This document shows, in pieces, positions 8,364 through 17,784 of a DNA stretch of 64,000 nt. A model generated the notes under the pieces. The model did not search any database and was not told where the DNA came from. It saw only the letters and a list, made by a program, of their open reading frames with translations. The position numbers and the translations under genes were made by a program. Origin of the DNA: Anaerolineae bacterium (lineage in GTDB: Bacteria; Chloroflexota; Anaerolineae; Aggregatilineales; JAFGMM01); assembly GCA_027494055.1 (NCBI GenBank), contig JAOSJO010000012.1:62001-126000 (forward strand), read 5' to 3'. The stretch's first letter is position 1; each line of letters begins with the position of its first letter.

Positions 8364-9899
8364 ATGACAGCAAACCGTACCGCGCCATGCGCGTGGTGCC
8401 GGTGTACCGCGACCTCTGTTGCGTGGCGCCGGCTCCGGAGGTTGCGGAGGACATGGCGCGGCAGGCAGCGCGCCTTGCAGAGGAGATGGGCGTAGGCGGC
8501 TTCAGTGTGAGGGTGATGGCCGCCCGCCCCGACGAGCGCCACATCCCGCCCGGTTTCAACGACGGCGCCATCTACCCGCCCGACTACATCGCCGAGCTGT
8601 CCGCGGAGATGCGCGTCGCGCCAGAATCCGCACGGCTCGCGCGCCGGGTCGCGCCGTCGCCCCCCAGGGGCGAGATCAACGTCCTGGTGCTGCTGGTTGA
8701 CTTCGACGACAACCGCTTCCAGGACGCCGACGCGCTGCGCGACAGCCTGCAGACCATGCTCTTTTCCGAGGGCGCGCTCGACACCGGCAGCCTCAACGAC
8801 TTCTACCGCGAGGTATCCGGGAACAAGGTGTGGTTCCAGGGCGTCGTCGCCGGCCCGTACCGCGCGCCGCAGCCGTACACCTTCTACACCAACAACCAGA
8901 GCGGGACCGGCCCCTACCCCAACAACACGCCGCGCCTTGTCGAGGACCTTGTGGCGCTGGCCGACCCCGACGTGGATTTTGCGCAGTTCGACCCCAACGG
9001 CGACGGCTTCGTTGACGGCCTGATCGTCGTGCACGCCGGGCCGGGCGCAGAGGCAATCGCCGACGCGCCCCGACGCCGCAACGCCATCTGGTCGCACAAG
9101 TGGACCACGCGCACCGTCCAGCGGCGCGACAACACCAACATCTACGCCTACCTCACCGTGCCGGAGGAGAGCAATATCGGCGTGTGGGCGCACGAGTTGG
9201 GCCACCTGATCTTTGGCTGGCCGGACCTGTACGACATCGACAACAGCTCGGAAGGCATCGGCAACTTCTGCCTGATGGCCGGCGGGAGCTGGAACGCGCG
9301 CGGCAAGCGCCCGGCGCACCCGTCGGCATGGTGCAAGGCCAAGCAGGGTTGGGTCTCAGTCCACACCCCCGACGCGCGACGGTGACATCACGCTCCAGCC
9401 AGTCGAAGTCAGCCCGGAAGTCTACCGCCTGTGGACGCGCGGCCAGCCCGGCCAGGAGTATTTCCTCATCGAGAACCGGCAGAAGATCGGCTTCGACGAC
9501 AACCTTCCCGACACCGGCCTGGCGATCTACCACATCGACGACGCGCAGCAGGACAACTCGCAAGAGCGGCACTACATGGTGGGCATGGAGCAGGCGGATG
9601 GCCGCGACGACCTGGAAAACGGGCGCAATCGCGGCGACGACACCGACCTGTGGCCGGAGGGCGCAACCGTCACCTTCGACGCAAACAGCACGCCAAACAG
9701 CAACGCCTACAACGGCGCGCAGACGTTCGTGTCGGTGTCCAATATCGTGCAGAGCGGGTTGAACATCAGCGCCACGGTCAGCGTGGGCCAGTCGCAGCCG
9801 CCCGGCGAGGACGGCGAGGGCGGCACGCAGCCGGGCACGTGTCTCGAAACCCTGCTGAGCATCGTGCGCGCGCTTTTCGGGCAGGGCGGTGGCCGATAA
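8364..9899 (+). CDS. M6-family (immune inhibitor A-like) zinc metalloprotease (frameshifted)
   Basis: About 511 residues. The zinc-binding HExxH motif is [18 protein letters not shown], followed by a third-ligand Asp in the M6 arrangement, and the block [16 protein letters not shown] starts the M6 domain. The region [20 protein letters not shown] also matches this family. The likely ATG at 8364 sits a few bases after AGGAGGAGAGG. One missing A in the AAA at 8372-8374 is needed to join it to the long frame ([17 protein letters not shown]). A second shift near 9360 (one C too many in GTCCACAC) joins the C-terminal part ([19 protein letters not shown]). No classical signal peptide is seen, which is unusual for M6. 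The stop overlaps the tlyA start by 11 bp. Confidence 0.82.
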
Positions 9900-10701
9900 G
9901 AGACAGGCCGGAAAAAAGCGGGCTGAGAAACAACGGCTCGACGTGCTGCTGTGTGAGCGCGGGCTGGTCGCCAGCCGCGAACTGGCGCGCCGCATGATCC
10001 TGGCGGGCGAGGTGCGCGTTGACGACCAACTGATCGACAAGCCCGGCGCGCGCGTGCCCGTCGAGGCCGAGATCGACCTGAAGGCCGCCCCGCGCTTCGT
10101 GAGCCGGGGCGGCGAAAAACTTGCCGCCGCCCTGGACGCCTTCGATATCGACGTGACCGGGCGCGTATGCGCCGACGCGGGCGCTTCGACCGGCGGCTTC
10201 ACCGACTGCCTGCTCCAGCGCGGCGCGCGCAGAGTCTATAGCATCGACGTGGGGTACGGCCAGCTCGACTATCGCCTGCGCACCGACCCGCGCGTGGTCG
10301 TCATGGAGCGCACCAACGCGCGCTACGTGGAAAGCCTGCCCGAACCCGTCTCGCTCGCGACGGTGGACGCCAGCTTCATCTCGCTGCGGCTGCTGCTGCC
10401 GGCCGTGTGGGGCTGGCTTGCCGAGCCGGCCGATGTCGTCCCGCTCATCAAGCCGCAGTTCGAGGCCGGCCGCCGCGACGTGGGCAAGGGCGGCGTCGTG
10501 CGCGACACGGCAGTCCATCGCCGCGTGTTGCGCGAGGTGCTCTCGGCGGCGGCGGCACAGGGCTTCGCCGTGCGCGGGTTGATCCGGTCGCCACTCACCG
10601 GACCGGCGGGCAACGTGGAGTTCCTCGCGTGGCTGCGCCGGGGCGCAGCCGGCGGGAGCCTGGACATCGAAGCGCTGATCGATGGCTGTGTGGAGGCATG
10701 A
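9889..10701 (+). CDS. tlyA: TlyA-family rRNA (cytidine-2'-O)-methyltransferase
   Basis: 270 residues with a GTG start inside the end of the metalloprotease gene. Residues ~15-75 are an S4 RNA-binding domain ([20 protein letters not shown]). It is followed by a FtsJ-like Rossmann methyltransferase with [20 protein letters not shown] as SAM motif I, and the catalytic Lys-Asp-Lys-Glu type positions in [13 protein letters not shown] and [10 protein letters not shown]. The family methylates cytidines in 16S and 23S rRNA (C1409 and C1920 in mycobacteria, the basis of capreomycin sensitivity). The gene is intact. A 6-bp gap separates it from the phosphoesterase gene downstream. Confidence 0.92.
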   Translation: MADKRQAGKKRAEKQRLDVLLCERGLVASRELARRMILAGEVRVDDQLIDKPGARVPVEAEIDLKAAPRFVSRGGEKLAAALDAFDIDVTGRVCADAGASTGGFTDCLLQRGARRVYSIDVGYGQLDYRLRTDPRVVVMERTNARYVESLPEPVSLATVDASFISLRLLLPAVWGWLAEPADVVPLIKPQFEAGRRDVGKGGVVRDTAVHRRVLREVLSAAAAQGFAVRGLIRSPLTGPAGNVEFLAWLRRGAAGGSLDIEALIDGCVEA

Positions 10702-10707
10702 GGACGT

Positions 10708-11442
10708 ATGCGCGTCGCCCTGATCGCGGACATTCACGGCAACCTGCCCGCGCTGGAGGCCGCGCTCGCCGAGATCGAGGCGGAGCGGGTCGATGAGATT
10801 GTCTGCCTGGGCGACGTGGCGGCGTTCGGCCCGCAGCCGCGCGCCGTCCTCGCCCGATTGCGGGCCATGAACGGGCCGGTCGTGATGGGCAACACCGATG
10901 CGTGGCTGCTCGACCCACAGCCGTACCCTTACCGGGACGAAGACACGGCGCGGGTCTATGAGGTCGAACGCTGGTGCGCGACGCAGCTCGAACCCGCCGA
11001 TCTCGACTACGTGCGCACCTTCCGCCCGACCGTCGCGATCCCGCTCGGCGACGGCGACACGTTGCTCTGCTATCACGGCTCGCCACGCTCCAACATGGAC
11101 AGCATCTTCGCGGCCACGCCCGACGACGCGCTTGCGCCGATGCTGGCCGGCCACCGCGCAACCGTGCTGGCGGGGGGCCACACGCACACGCCCATGGTCC
11201 GCCGCTACCGCGCCAGCCTCCTCGTCAATCCGGGCAGCGTGGGCCTGCCCTTCACCGACACCGTGCGCGGCGAGGCCCGGAACCCGGCATGGGCGGAATA
11301 CGCCCTGCTGACGCGGACGCCCGGCCGGCTGGACATCGCGCTGCGGCGCGTGTCGTACCCCGTTGATGCCATCATCGACGCCGCCTTCGCGAGCGGGATG
11401 CCGCACGTGGAATGGTGGACTAAAGACTGGAACCGGGCATAA
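10708..11442 (+). CDS. Calcineurin-like metallophosphoesterase
   Basis: 244 residues of the YfcE/MJ0936-like branch. Metal ligands are visible in order: MRVALIADIHGNLPALEAAL (D-x-H), VCLGDVAAFGP (GDxxxxGP), MGNTDAW (GN(H/T)D), then HGSP and AGGHTHTP. The C-terminal SLLVNPGSVGLPF is the standard closing motif. It likely hydrolyses phosphodiesters with Mn2+ or similar metals; the physiological substrate cannot be told. The gene follows tlyA at 6 bp, so the pair is probably an operon. Confidence 0.88.
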   Translation: MRVALIADIHGNLPALEAALAEIEAERVDEIVCLGDVAAFGPQPRAVLARLRAMNGPVVMGNTDAWLLDPQPYPYRDEDTARVYEVERWCATQLEPADLDYVRTFRPTVAIPLGDGDTLLCYHGSPRSNMDSIFAATPDDALAPMLAGHRATVLAGGHTHTPMVRRYRASLLVNPGSVGLPFTDTVRGEARNPAWAEYALLTRTPGRLDIALRRVSYPVDAIIDAAFASGMPHVEWWTKDWNRA

Positions 11443-11510
11443 TAGGGGTACGCGGCGCACGCGCAAGCCCTGCACTCAACCCATCGCTGCATCACCGGAG
11501 CTGGCGATTC

Positions 11511-11873
11511 ATGCCTTTCAAAGTGCTTATCGTGGATGACGAACCCCTCGCAGCGCAGGCCCTGGCCCGCATGTGCAAGCTCTTGGGCCACGACGTCTTC
11601 GTCGCGCAGGAGAGCGGCCCGGCGGTCCGGTTCCTGCACCAGCGGCGTCCGGATATCGTCTTCACCGACCTGGACATGCCGGGCATCAGCGGGCTGGACC
11701 TGTGCGATTACATCAAGCACGATCCGCACCTGAAACACATCCCGGTGGTCTTCGTCTCGGCCAACGACCAGGACGAGGCCATGTGGGCCGGGATGCAGGC
11801 GGGTGCAGCGGACTATCTGGTCAAGCCGGTGGACTTCGACGCGCTGGAAGGGACGCTCAGCCGGTTGCTGTGA
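11511..11873 (+). CDS. Single-domain response regulator (CheY-like receiver)
   Basis: 120 residues, only a receiver domain. Acidic pocket residues are in VLIVDDEPLA. The phospho-acceptor Asp is in DIVFTDLDMPGISGLDLC, the switch Thr/Ser is in VVFVSANDQ, and the conserved Lys is in ADYLVKPVD. There is no output domain, so it acts by protein-protein interaction or as a phosphorelay shuttle. No cognate kinase is adjacent; the GAF histidine kinase is 15 kb away. The next gene downstream is lepA. Confidence 0.9.
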   Translation: MPFKVLIVDDEPLAAQALARMCKLLGHDVFVAQESGPAVRFLHQRRPDIVFTDLDMPGISGLDLCDYIKHDPHLKHIPVVFVSANDQDEAMWAGMQAGAADYLVKPVDFDALEGTLSRLL

Positions 11874-11931
11874 AGCCGCGTCGTGAGTGTGCGCAGACAG
11901 TGCGCGCCATCACGGGCGGCGGGCCTTCTTG

Positions 11932-11937
11932 TATAAT
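11932..11937 (+). promoter_or_regulatory. -10 box for lepA
   Basis: A perfect TATAAT is placed 36 nt before the lepA ATG. No good -35 match is seen at the right distance. Confidence 0.4.
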
Positions 11938-11973
11938 GGTATGAGATGAGAAGGGAACATCAGTAATACTTCT

Positions 11974-13776
11974 ATGGACGCATCGCACATCCGTAACTTC
12001 TGCATCATCGCCCACATCGACCACGGCAAGAGCACGCTGGCCGACCGGTTGCTTCAAATCACCGGCACCGTCTCGGAGCGCGAGATGACCGAGCAGGTGC
12101 TGGACTCGATGGACCTGGAGCGCGAGCGCGGCGTGACGATCAAGGCGAGCGCGGTGCGCATGACCTATGAGCGCAACGGCGCGGCCTACGAACTCAACCT
12201 GATCGACACACCGGGGCACGTCGATTTCTCCTACGAGGTGAGCCGGGCCTTGCAGGCCTGTGAGGGCGCGGTGCTGGTGGTGGACTGCACGCAGGGCATC
12301 GAGGCGCAGACGCTCGCAAACCTGTACCTGGCGCTGGAACAGGACCTCGAAATCATCCCTGTGCTGAACAAGATCGACCTGCCGGCGGCGCGCCCTGATG
12401 AAGTCAGCGAGGAAGTGGCGGAACTGCTCGGCGTGGACGTGAACGACATCCTCCGCGTCTCGGCAAAGACGGGCGCGGGCGTCCCGGAGGTGCTGGAGGC
12501 TATCGTCGCGCGCGTGCCGCCGCCCTCCGGCAGGCTGGATGCCCCGCTCCGCGCCCTGATTTTCGACTCGCACTACGACATGTACAAGGGCGTCATCGCC
12601 TACGTGCGCGTCGTGGACGGCAGCGTGGACAGCCAGACGCCGCTCCGCCTCATGGTGACCGATACGCGCCTTGACCCGGTCGAAATCGGCATCTTCGCGC
12701 CGGAGATGTCCCCGACGGGCGCGCTGGAAGCCGGCGAAGTCGGCTACGTGGCGACGGGCCTCAAGACCGTGCGCGAGTGCCGCGTCGGCGACACGCTCAC
12801 CGCCGCGCGCGCCGGCGCGGAGTACCCGCTGCCGGGCTACCAGCAGGCCAAGCCGATGGTGTTCGCCAGCTTCTACCCCGTCGAGGGCGAGGACTACGAG
12901 AACCTGCGCGACGCGCTGGAAAAGCTCCAGCTCAACGACGCCGCGCTCGTCTACGAACCGGAGACCTCCCAGGCGCTCAATTTCGGGTTCCGGTGCGGGT
13001 TCCTGGGCCTGTTTCACATGGAGATCGTGCAGGAACGGCTGGAGCGCGAGTATGACCTGGACATCATCGCCACCGCGCCCAGCGTGGAATACGAGGTCGT
13101 GCTACGCAGCGGCGAGACGATCACCATCGACCGGCCCTCCGACCTGCCCGAAGAGGACCTGATTGCCGAGGTCCGCGAGCCGTGGATGCGCCTGCAAACC
13201 TTCGTGCCGAACTCGTTCATCGGGCCGGTGATGGAACTCGTCAAGCGCAAGCACGGCGAGTATGTCGATACGCAGTACATCGACACGTCGCGCGTGATGC
13301 TCGACTGCCGGATGCCGCTCGCCGAGATGATCGTCGATTTCTATGACCGCCTGAAGTCGATCACGCGCGGCTACGCCTCGCTCGACTACCAGTTCGACGG
13401 CTACCAGCCCGGCAAGATGGTCAAGCTCGACGTGCTGGTGAACAAGCAGCCGGTCGATGCGCTGGCGATGATCGTGCACGAGGACGACGCCTACCACAAG
13501 GGCCAGAAGCTGGTGAGCAAGCTCAAGCGGCTGATCCCGCGCCAGTTGTTCGAGGTCCCCATCCAGGCGGCGGTGGGCAAGCGCGTCATCAGCCGCGCCA
13601 ACGTCAAGGCGCTGCGCAAGGACGTGCTGGCGAAGTGCTATGGCGGCGACGTGACGCGAAAGCGCAAGCTGCTCGAAAAGCAGAAGAAGGGCAAGAAGCG
13701 CCTGAAGATGATCGGCAACGTCGAGGTGCCGCAGGAAGCGTTTATGGCGCTGCTGCAACTCGACGAGGATGATTAG
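11974..13776 (+). CDS. lepA: Elongation factor 4 (LepA, back-translocating GTPase)
   Basis: 600 residues, full length and uninterrupted. The G domain has G1 [16 protein letters not shown]3 [12 protein letters not shown] and G4 NKIDLP. The switch region has the LepA-type [15 protein letters not shown]. Domain III/V motifs include [20 protein letters not shown]. The C-terminal LepA-specific domain is rich in Lys and Arg ([19 protein letters not shown]) and ends [14 protein letters not shown] as in orthologues. It binds the ribosome and acts in translation under stress and in initiation or assembly. Confidence 0.97.
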   Translation: MDASHIRNFCIIAHIDHGKSTLADRLLQITGTVSEREMTEQVLDSMDLERERGVTIKASAVRMTYERNGAAYELNLIDTPGHVDFSYEVSRALQACEGAVLVVDCTQGIEAQTLANLYLALEQDLEIIPVLNKIDLPAARPDEVSEEVAELLGVDVNDILRVSAKTGAGVPEVLEAIVARVPPPSGRLDAPLRALIFDSHYDMYKGVIAYVRVVDGSVDSQTPLRLMVTDTRLDPVEIGIFAPEMSPTGALEAGEVGYVATGLKTVRECRVGDTLTAARAGAEYPLPGYQQAKPMVFASFYPVEGEDYENLRDALEKLQLNDAALVYEPETSQALNFGFRCGFLGLFHMEIVQERLEREYDLDIIATAPSVEYEVVLRSGETITIDRPSDLPEEDLIAEVREPWMRLQTFVPNSFIGPVMELVKRKHGEYVDTQYIDTSRVMLDCRMPLAEMIVDFYDRLKSITRGYASLDYQFDGYQPGKMVKLDVLVNKQPVDALAMIVHEDDAYHKGQKLVSKLKRLIPRQLFEVPIQAAVGKRVISRANVKALRKDVLAKCYGGDVTRKRKLLEKQKKGKKRLKMIGNVEVPQEAFMALLQLDEDD

Positions 13777-13805
13777 GGATTCGATTTACTTAAGGAGGTG
13801 CGGTG

Positions 13806-14536
13806 ATGGACGAAGACGCGCGCGCCCCCTACGGACGTTTTTTCAAGCTGTACACGTTCCGCTATCTCGAATCGCACGCCGCGAGCGACCTGCTCCTGCA
13901 GGTGAGTATCGCGACGCTGCGCTACGGCGCGGCTGCGCTGCGCGCCGGCGCTGACCCGGCAGAGGGCGCAGACGCGCCCGGCAGCGACCTGGCCTCATGG
14001 GTGCGGCGGGCGGTCTTCCCACGCTGGCGCGCGCTCCTGAACATTGACGATCCGTTCAAGCCGCTGGGCCTTGAGTGGGACGAGAACTTGCGCCTGCGCG
14101 CGGGCTGGCCGGAGCTGGCGCGCTACCGCGAGCGCCGCGCGCTCGACAACACGCTCGCCGGTTACCTGCAACGCGCCGCGCCGCGCCCGCGACGCGCCTG
14201 CCCATCCGCGCCCGCGATGCGGCGCTGCCGGCGCCGGCGGGGCGGCTTGAGCTGCGGCTGGCGCAGGCGCAGCGCGCCCTTGAGGTCCTCGACACGCTGC
14301 TGCGCACGGCGGGCACGCTGGCCGGGTTGATCGCCGACTGGCGCGAGCGCCAGAAACGGCGCGCGTTGCTCGACGTGCAGCGGCAGTTGTTGCAGGAGGC
14401 GCTCAGCCAGAACCTCGCCGGCGCGGACGAGGCGCTCAAGCGCGTGCATGAGCCGGGCTTCGTGGCTGGCTATCTCTCCGAGCACGCCGGCGCTGAAGCC
14501 GACGATGACGACGCCGGCGACGACGCGCTGCTGTGA
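13806..14536 (+). CDS. Hypothetical helical protein (frameshifted)
   Basis: About 243 residues, not recognised. It starts after a strong Shine-Dalgarno (AGGAGG at 13793-13798, 7-nt spacing). The N-terminal half (YGRFFKLYTFRYLESHAAS) and C-terminal half (LELRLAQAQRALEVLDTLLR, then QRQLLQEALSQNLAGADEAL) are largely helical, the latter with coiled-coil character, and the tail is acidic (EADDDDAGDDALL). The halves are in different frames; the shift is in the GC-rich stretch around 14180-14200. It lies between lepA and the TrmH-type gene in the same direction. Confidence 0.65.
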
Positions 14537-14558
14537 CACCGCGCCGGAATAGCGCCCA

Positions 14559-15095
14559 ATGGAACCTCTACGCGGCACGCCACTCAAGCGCTTCCTGAAA
14601 GTGCAGCGCCGCGCCGCCACGCCCCCGGTCGAGCTGGCGCTCGTGCTGGCGAGCGTCGCGTACCCGGTCAACGTCGGGTCGATCTTCCGCGTCGCCGACG
14701 CCTGCAACGTGCGCGACCTGGCGCTGTGCGGCATCACGCCCACGCCGCCCCACCCCAAGATCGAGAAGATCGCACGCTACAAGGACACGCGCGTGCCCTG
14801 GCGCTATGTGCCGGAGGCTGCCGACGCCATTGCCGACCTCAGGGCGGCGGGCTACCACATCTGCGCGCTGGAGATCACCGACCAGTCCGCGCCCTACTAT
14901 GCGGTTGACTATCCCGACAGGCTGTGTGTCGTGGTGGGCAACGAGGATTCGGGCGTGCCGCGCGCCGTGCTCCAGGCGTGCGACCGCGCCGTCTTCATCC
15001 CGATGTACGGCAAGGGCCGCTCACTGAACGTGCACGTTTCCGTCGCCGTGCTGCTGTACCACGTCCTTCACGCGAAGGCCGCTCACGCCTCCTGA
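14559..15095 (+). CDS. SpoU/TrmH-family RNA 2'-O-methyltransferase
   Basis: 178 residues. It has the alpha/beta-knot motifs of the SPOUT superfamily: motif 1 ASVAYPVNVGSIFRVADACN (the N-x-G-x-x-x-R block), motif 2 LCVVVGNEDSGVPRAVLQAC and motif 3 IPMYGKGRSLNVHVSVAVLL. It lacks a separate substrate-binding extension, so it resembles short TrmH/TrmL-like proteins. The RNA target (tRNA or rRNA) cannot be fixed from sequence. Its stop overlaps the end of the convergent CcmC-like gene by 13 bp. Confidence 0.9.
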   Translation: MEPLRGTPLKRFLKVQRRAATPPVELALVLASVAYPVNVGSIFRVADACNVRDLALCGITPTPPHPKIEKIARYKDTRVPWRYVPEAADAIADLRAAGYHICALEITDQSAPYYAVDYPDRLCVVVGNEDSGVPRAVLQACDRAVFIPMYGKGRSLNVHVSVAVLLYHVLHAKAAHAS

Positions 15096-15712
15096 GCCGC
15101 ACCGCGCCGCGCGAGCACGTACCCGACCAGCCACGCCCCGGCCAGGCAGCACAGCGCGAACATCGCCAGAAACGTCGTCTGGATCGCGCACGACGAGGAT
15201 GACCCTATCGGGTCGGTCGGGTGCAGCACGGACGTGATGGTCATGGTGCGCACGGCCATCACCCCCACCAGCGCCATGTTGAGCGCGCCGCGCGCCCGGA
15301 GCCAGGGCAGCCACCCATTCACCACCTGGACGATCACGCCCAGCGCGAAGACCTCAAGCGCCGCCGCGACGCGCGGCTCGCCGAGGAAGACCGCGCCCCA
15401 GTTGAGCCGCGCCGCGAGCGCGCTCATCGCGAGGCCAGGGACGAACAGCCCCAGCGCCACCCAGGTCACGGCCCGCATCCCGGCGTGGAGCCGGACGCTG
15501 GCGGTGACGAGCACGCCCAATCCAAGCGCGCCGGCAAGCGCCAACCCCGCCATCCCGGACCACACGAGCGCGACGTGCACATACACGACCTTGATCCCCG
15601 CGCCCAGGGTGCGCTCCTCCGGCGCGACCGCCACCAGCAGCGCCGCCGCGAGGAGAATCGCGGCCAGCGCCAGCCAGTAAGCCCTGCGGCGGAACGCGCG
15701 CACCTCACGCAT
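15083..15712 (-). CDS. Six-helix membrane protein distantly resembling CcmC/CcsA
   Basis: 209 residues with about six transmembrane helices. The segment ERTLGAGIKVVYVHVALVW recalls the first periplasmic-loop/helix boundary of cytochrome c assembly proteins (GxxxRIxYxHVPxAW), and LNWGAVFLGEPRVAAALEVF lies where the tryptophan-rich WWD haem motif would be, but the Trp residues are mostly lost. I therefore treat haem handling as unlikely. Shares its motifs with the next gene upstream, so the two are tandem paralogues. Function unknown. Confidence 0.6.
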   Translation of the reverse strand: MREVRAFRRRAYWLALAAILLAAALLVAVAPEERTLGAGIKVVYVHVALVWSGMAGLALAGALGLGVLVTASVRLHAGMRAVTWVALGLFVPGLAMSALAARLNWGAVFLGEPRVAAALEVFALGVIVQVVNGWLPWLRARGALNMALVGVMAVRTMTITSVLHPTDPIGSSSSCAIQTTFLAMFALCCLAGAWLVGYVLARRGAAQEA

Positions 15713-15793
15713 GGCACAACGCCGTTAATCGCACATTTACGGCCAACAATGTCACCTGACCTCCCGAAAGGCCCGCGCCGGGAGACGCCCCGG

Positions 15794-16426
15794 TCAGGCG
15801 GCGGCGCGCGCGCTCAGGCGCGCCCGCACGTACCAGACCAGCAGCGCCCCGGCCAGCAGCCACAGGGCCGCCATCGCCAGAAACGTCAGTTGGATGCCGG
15901 GCGAGGTCGATCCGCCGATGGCGTCGCCCGGATGCAGCAGAAAATCATCGCCGCCCCGGCTGAGCCACACCACGAACGCCGCCAGCCCCGCGCTGAGCAG
16001 GCCGCAGACGCGCGGCCACGGCAGCCACACGTTCACCACCTGGACGATCAGCGCCACCGCGAGCGCCCGCATCGCGCCGACCGTGCGCGGCTCTTGCCAG
16101 AACAGCGCGTTGACTCCGCCCCAGTTCACGTGCGCGGCGAGCATACTCACGAGGAAGCCGGCGAGGTACAGCGCCCACGCCGCCCAGCCCGCCAGGCGCA
16201 TCCACACAAGCAGGCCGCCCCGCCCGCTGATCGCAAGCGCGAGGCCCAGCGCGCCCGCCGCCGCCAGCCCCGCCGTCCCGGCCCACGTCAGCGACATGCA
16301 CGTAGACGACCCGGATGCCCTCGCCAAGCGTGCGCTCTGGGGGCGCGAGCGCGGCGACCAACAGGGCGGCCAGCAGCGCCCCGCAACCCCGACAAGCAGC
16401 GCCGTGCCGGCGCGCGCACCGGTCAA
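15794..16426 (-). CDS. Tandem paralogue of the CcmC-like membrane protein (frameshifted)
   Basis: About 212 residues with six predicted membrane helices. It shares PPERTLGEGIRVVYVHV, NWGGVNALFWQEPR and VQVVNVWLPW with the adjacent paralogue. Two frame changes are needed. One lies in the GGGG-type run near 16375-16385 (LLVGVAGALLAALLVAALAP when one G is restored). The other is near 16296, after YVHV. The start is uncertain; a TTG overlapping the cinA stop is the simplest choice. The C-terminus has HPGDAIGGSTSPGIQLTF, matching HPTDPIGSSSS in the paralogue. Confidence 0.55.
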   Translation of the reverse strand: MTGARAGTALLVGVAGRCWPPCWSPRSRPQSARLARASGSSTCMSLTWAGTAGLAAAGALGLALAISGRGGLLVWMRLAGWAAWALYLAGFLVSMLAAHVNWGGVNALFWQEPRTVGAMRALAVALIVQVVNVWLPWPRVCGLLSAGLAAFVVWLSRGGDDFLLHPGDAIGGSTSPGIQLTFLAMAALWLLAGALLVWYVRARLSARAAA

Positions 16427-17661
16427 GGGGCCGCGTCCTTGTCCATCAGCAGGTGCCAGGCCATCGCGAGCGCGTGCGTGGGCACCCAATCCGGCGCGTT
16501 GCCCTGGTGCCCGCCGAACCCGTAGCGCCGCACGCGCACACCCCAGTCCGCAACGGCGGCGATGGCCGTGCCGCCGACCCCGCCGGGCGCGTCCTCGGCA
16601 TCATCCGGCGTGGAGACGACCGCCAGCCCAATCGCCGCGCCATGCCCGCGCCGCACCCAATCGGCGGCGTGGCGCGCGAGCGCCTCCAGGTCGTCAGGCG
16701 CGCCGCCGCGCTCCAAGATCGCGCACAGCGCCGGCGTGCTGTCATAGGCGTCTGCCGCGCAGACCACCGCGCTGACCCCGTTGAGCGAACCCAGGAGCGC
16801 CGCCAGCGCGCGCCCGGTGCCGGCCTCGACGGTCGCGACAGCAAGGCCGCGCCGGCGCAGGCCGTCGATCAGGACATCCTCCAGCGTGTCGTCCTCGACG
16901 CCAAAGATGTAGCGCGCCACCCGCTCGCGGATGGTCTGCTCCACGCTGGCGATGAGCGCGTCCGCCTCTGCCTCGCTGGCAGCCGTCGCCGTGACGCGGA
17001 TGTCGGTCTGTCCGGGGTGCGCGGCCACACCCACGATGGGGTTGTCGAGCTTCATCAGGTCGCCAATCAGCGCGTCGAGCTGGCTTTCACCCATGCCGGC
17101 GGTGCGCAGGATGCGCGTCTTGATGACGCCGGAGAGAGCGAACCGGTCAATGAGGTAGGGCATCACTGTGTGCGTCATCAGGTATGTCATCTCGGAGGGC
17201 ACGCCGGGAAGGCTGACGATCACGTTGTCGCCGTCCTCGACGATGAAACACGGCGCGGTGCCCACCGGGTTTTCAATCGGGATTGCGCCCTCCGGGAGGT
17301 ACGCCTGCTGCCGGTTGTTCTCGCTCATGCGCACGCCGAAGCGTTTGAAGCGCGCGGCGATCTGGTCCAGCAGCGCCTGGTGGAACACCAGCGCGCGCCC
17401 GGTCGCGGCGGCGACAGCCTGTCGCGTCCGGTCATCCACCGTCGGCCCCAACCCACCGGTCGTGACAATGAGGTTCACCCTGGCGGCGGCGATGCGGAGC
17501 ACCTCGACGATGCGGCCTTCGTGGTCGCCGACGGTCGTGCGGTAGAGCACGTCAACGCCGACTCTGTGCAGGGCCTGCGCGATGTAGACGCTGTTCGTAT
17601 CGAGGAACTTGGCGCTGCCAGAGAGCAGTTCGTCGCCAATTGTGATGACTTCGGCGCGCAT
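16423..17661 (-). CDS. cinA: CinA-family protein (nicotinamide-nucleotide amidase / ADP-ribose pyrophosphatase type)
   Basis: 412 residues. The N-terminal MoCF/COG1058 domain has EVITIGDELLSGSAKFLDTN and VTTGGLGPTVDDRTRQAVA. The middle includes YLPEGAIPIENPVGTAP and VSLPGVPSEMTYLM. The C-terminal CinA domain is divergent: the usual TAESCTGG is replaced by LAVATVEAGTGRALAALLG, so the amidase nucleophile Ser/Cys of that motif looks changed (E-A-G-T-G). The family recycles NMN formed by DNA ligase; amidase activity here is doubtful. Gene order suggests it is transcribed with the CcmC-like pair downstream. Confidence 0.85.
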   Translation of the reverse strand: MRAEVITIGDELLSGSAKFLDTNSVYIAQALHRVGVDVLYRTTVGDHEGRIVEVLRIAAARVNLIVTTGGLGPTVDDRTRQAVAAATGRALVFHQALLDQIAARFKRFGVRMSENNRQQAYLPEGAIPIENPVGTAPCFIVEDGDNVIVSLPGVPSEMTYLMTHTVMPYLIDRFALSGVIKTRILRTAGMGESQLDALIGDLMKLDNPIVGVAAHPGQTDIRVTATAASEAEADALIASVEQTIRERVARYIFGVEDDTLEDVLIDGLRRRGLAVATVEAGTGRALAALLGSLNGVSAVVCAADAYDSTPALCAILERGGAPDDLEALARHAADWVRRGHGAAIGLAVVSTPDDAEDAPGGVGGTAIAAVADWGVRVRRYGFGGHQGNAPDWVPTHALAMAWHLLMDKDAAP

Positions 17662-17727
17662 GTCTTCGTGTCCTTCTACGTGGCGCTGCGCGGGCGCGCA
17701 ACGATAATCAGACCAAAGCTGGTCGAT

Positions 17728-17733
17728 TATAGC
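17728..17733 (-). promoter_or_regulatory. -10 box upstream of cinA (minus strand)
   Basis: TATAAT on the minus strand about 67 nt upstream of the cinA ATG, inside a palindrome-like AT-rich pocket of an otherwise very GC-rich spacer. No clear -35 was found. Confidence 0.35.
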
Positions 17734-17784
17734 ACCGCGCGCCCGCCCGTGCAGCGCGCCGGCTGGCTATCTCGTCACCCTGTG

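Noticed and set aside
15221..16525. 434-codon plus-strand open frame
   Set aside because: Antisense to the two CcmC-like genes, composition Arg/Pro/His-rich with no motif.
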